Assembly (NCBI GenBank): GCA_018374635.1
Contig: JAHAEW010000051.1
Coordinates: 1 to 22,594, forward strand
Direction: 5' to 3'
Origin: Clostridiales bacterium
GTDB taxonomy: Bacteria > Bacillota > Clostridia > Oscillospirales > Oscillospiraceae
DNA length: 22,594 nt
This document shows positions 22,487-22,594 of this stretch, piece after piece (within the stretch, counting starts at the first letter, position 1; every line of letters starts with the position of its first letter). The position numbers were made by a program, and so were the translations under genes. Under the pieces are notes generated by a model. The model saw only the letters and a list, made by a program, of their open reading frames with translations. It was not told the origin of the DNA and did no database searches.

Positions 22487-22594
22487 ATGCGCAACGCAAT
22501 GATCATTGATCCGAAGGACAATGTGGCCGTGGCCATTGAGGCCATCCAGAGCGGCGACACCGTCACCTACCTCAGCGGGAGCGAGGAGAAGAGC
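22487..22594 (+). CDS. UxaA-family hydrolase, N-terminal SAF-like domain (partial)
   Basis: Only 36 residues are in the window; the frame is open at the right edge. The ATG at 22487 follows AAAGGAG. The start (MRNAMIIDPKDNVAVAIEAI, then SGDTVTY) fits the small SAF-like domain of altronate or galactarate dehydratases, either the stand-alone small subunit or the N-terminus of a full-length enzyme. Known members dehydrate aldonic or aldaric acids to 2-keto-3-deoxy acids. It is divergent from the IclR gene, which supports a regulated sugar-acid operon extending to the right. The exact substrate cannot be inferred from this stub. Confidence 0.75.
   Translation, partial: MRNAMIIDPKDNVAVAIEAIQSGDTVTYLSGSEEKS

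Overview
The window is a GC-rich piece of a spore-forming Gram-positive chromosome. Spo0A, the SpoIVB peptidase, a T-box leader ahead of valS and strong AGGAG-type ribosome sites all point to the class Clostridia. The Oscillospiraceae (Flavonifractor, Lawsonibacter, Intestinimonas type) look likeliest from protein character, but this is an inference without any database search. No phage, IS element, CRISPR array, tRNA or rRNA was seen. Almost all genes lie on the minus strand. The plus-strand genes are the sigma-54 activator, the corrinoid protein and a UxaA-like fragment at the right edge.

Layout: (1) 1-1706, minus: a consensus promoter and T-box leader, then a frameshifted YcxB-like gene and the 5' part of valS (its 3' end lies outside the window). 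(2) 1874-3322, minus: a small TSCPD-domain protein with its own promoter, and a cidA/lrgA-lrgB pair from a strong sigma-A promoter. (3) 3402-9108: a divergent catabolic locus. A PrpR-like sigma-54 activator is read rightwards. A three-gene operon is read leftwards: KdgT-type permease, metal-dependent amidohydrolase, PdxA-like dehydrogenase. The intergenic DNA holds a well-spaced -24/-12 element and, about 160-200 bp upstream of it, nested palindromes suited to an activator. This is the best candidate for an undescribed system.

(4) 9122-10192, minus: spo0A with a perfect 0A box and an extended -10 promoter. (5) 10266-12746, minus: polyphosphate kinase, preceded by and overlapping a short frame that reads as only the C-terminal end of a Ppx/GppA exopolyphosphatase. 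(6) 12846-18354, minus: 2-aminoethylphosphonate uptake and breakdown (ABC ATPase, fused double permease, substrate-binding lipoprotein, terminator, phnW, phnX). (7) 18655-19785, minus: spoIVB. In most Firmicutes spoIVB directly precedes spo0A; here about 8.7 kb of phosphorus-related genes lies between them. (8) 20032-20762, plus: a lone corrinoid protein. (9) 20760-22594: a THEP1-like NTPase and an IclR regulator (minus), divergent from a UxaA-family gene (plus).

The two divergent regulator/target pairs (PrpR-like with kdgT; IclR with UxaA-like) suggest inducible use of sugar-acid-like compounds. The phosphonate and polyphosphate genes form a phosphorus block between two sporulation genes. 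Start sites were chosen from visible ribosome-binding sites. Promoters, terminators and operators come from reading by eye and are predictions.
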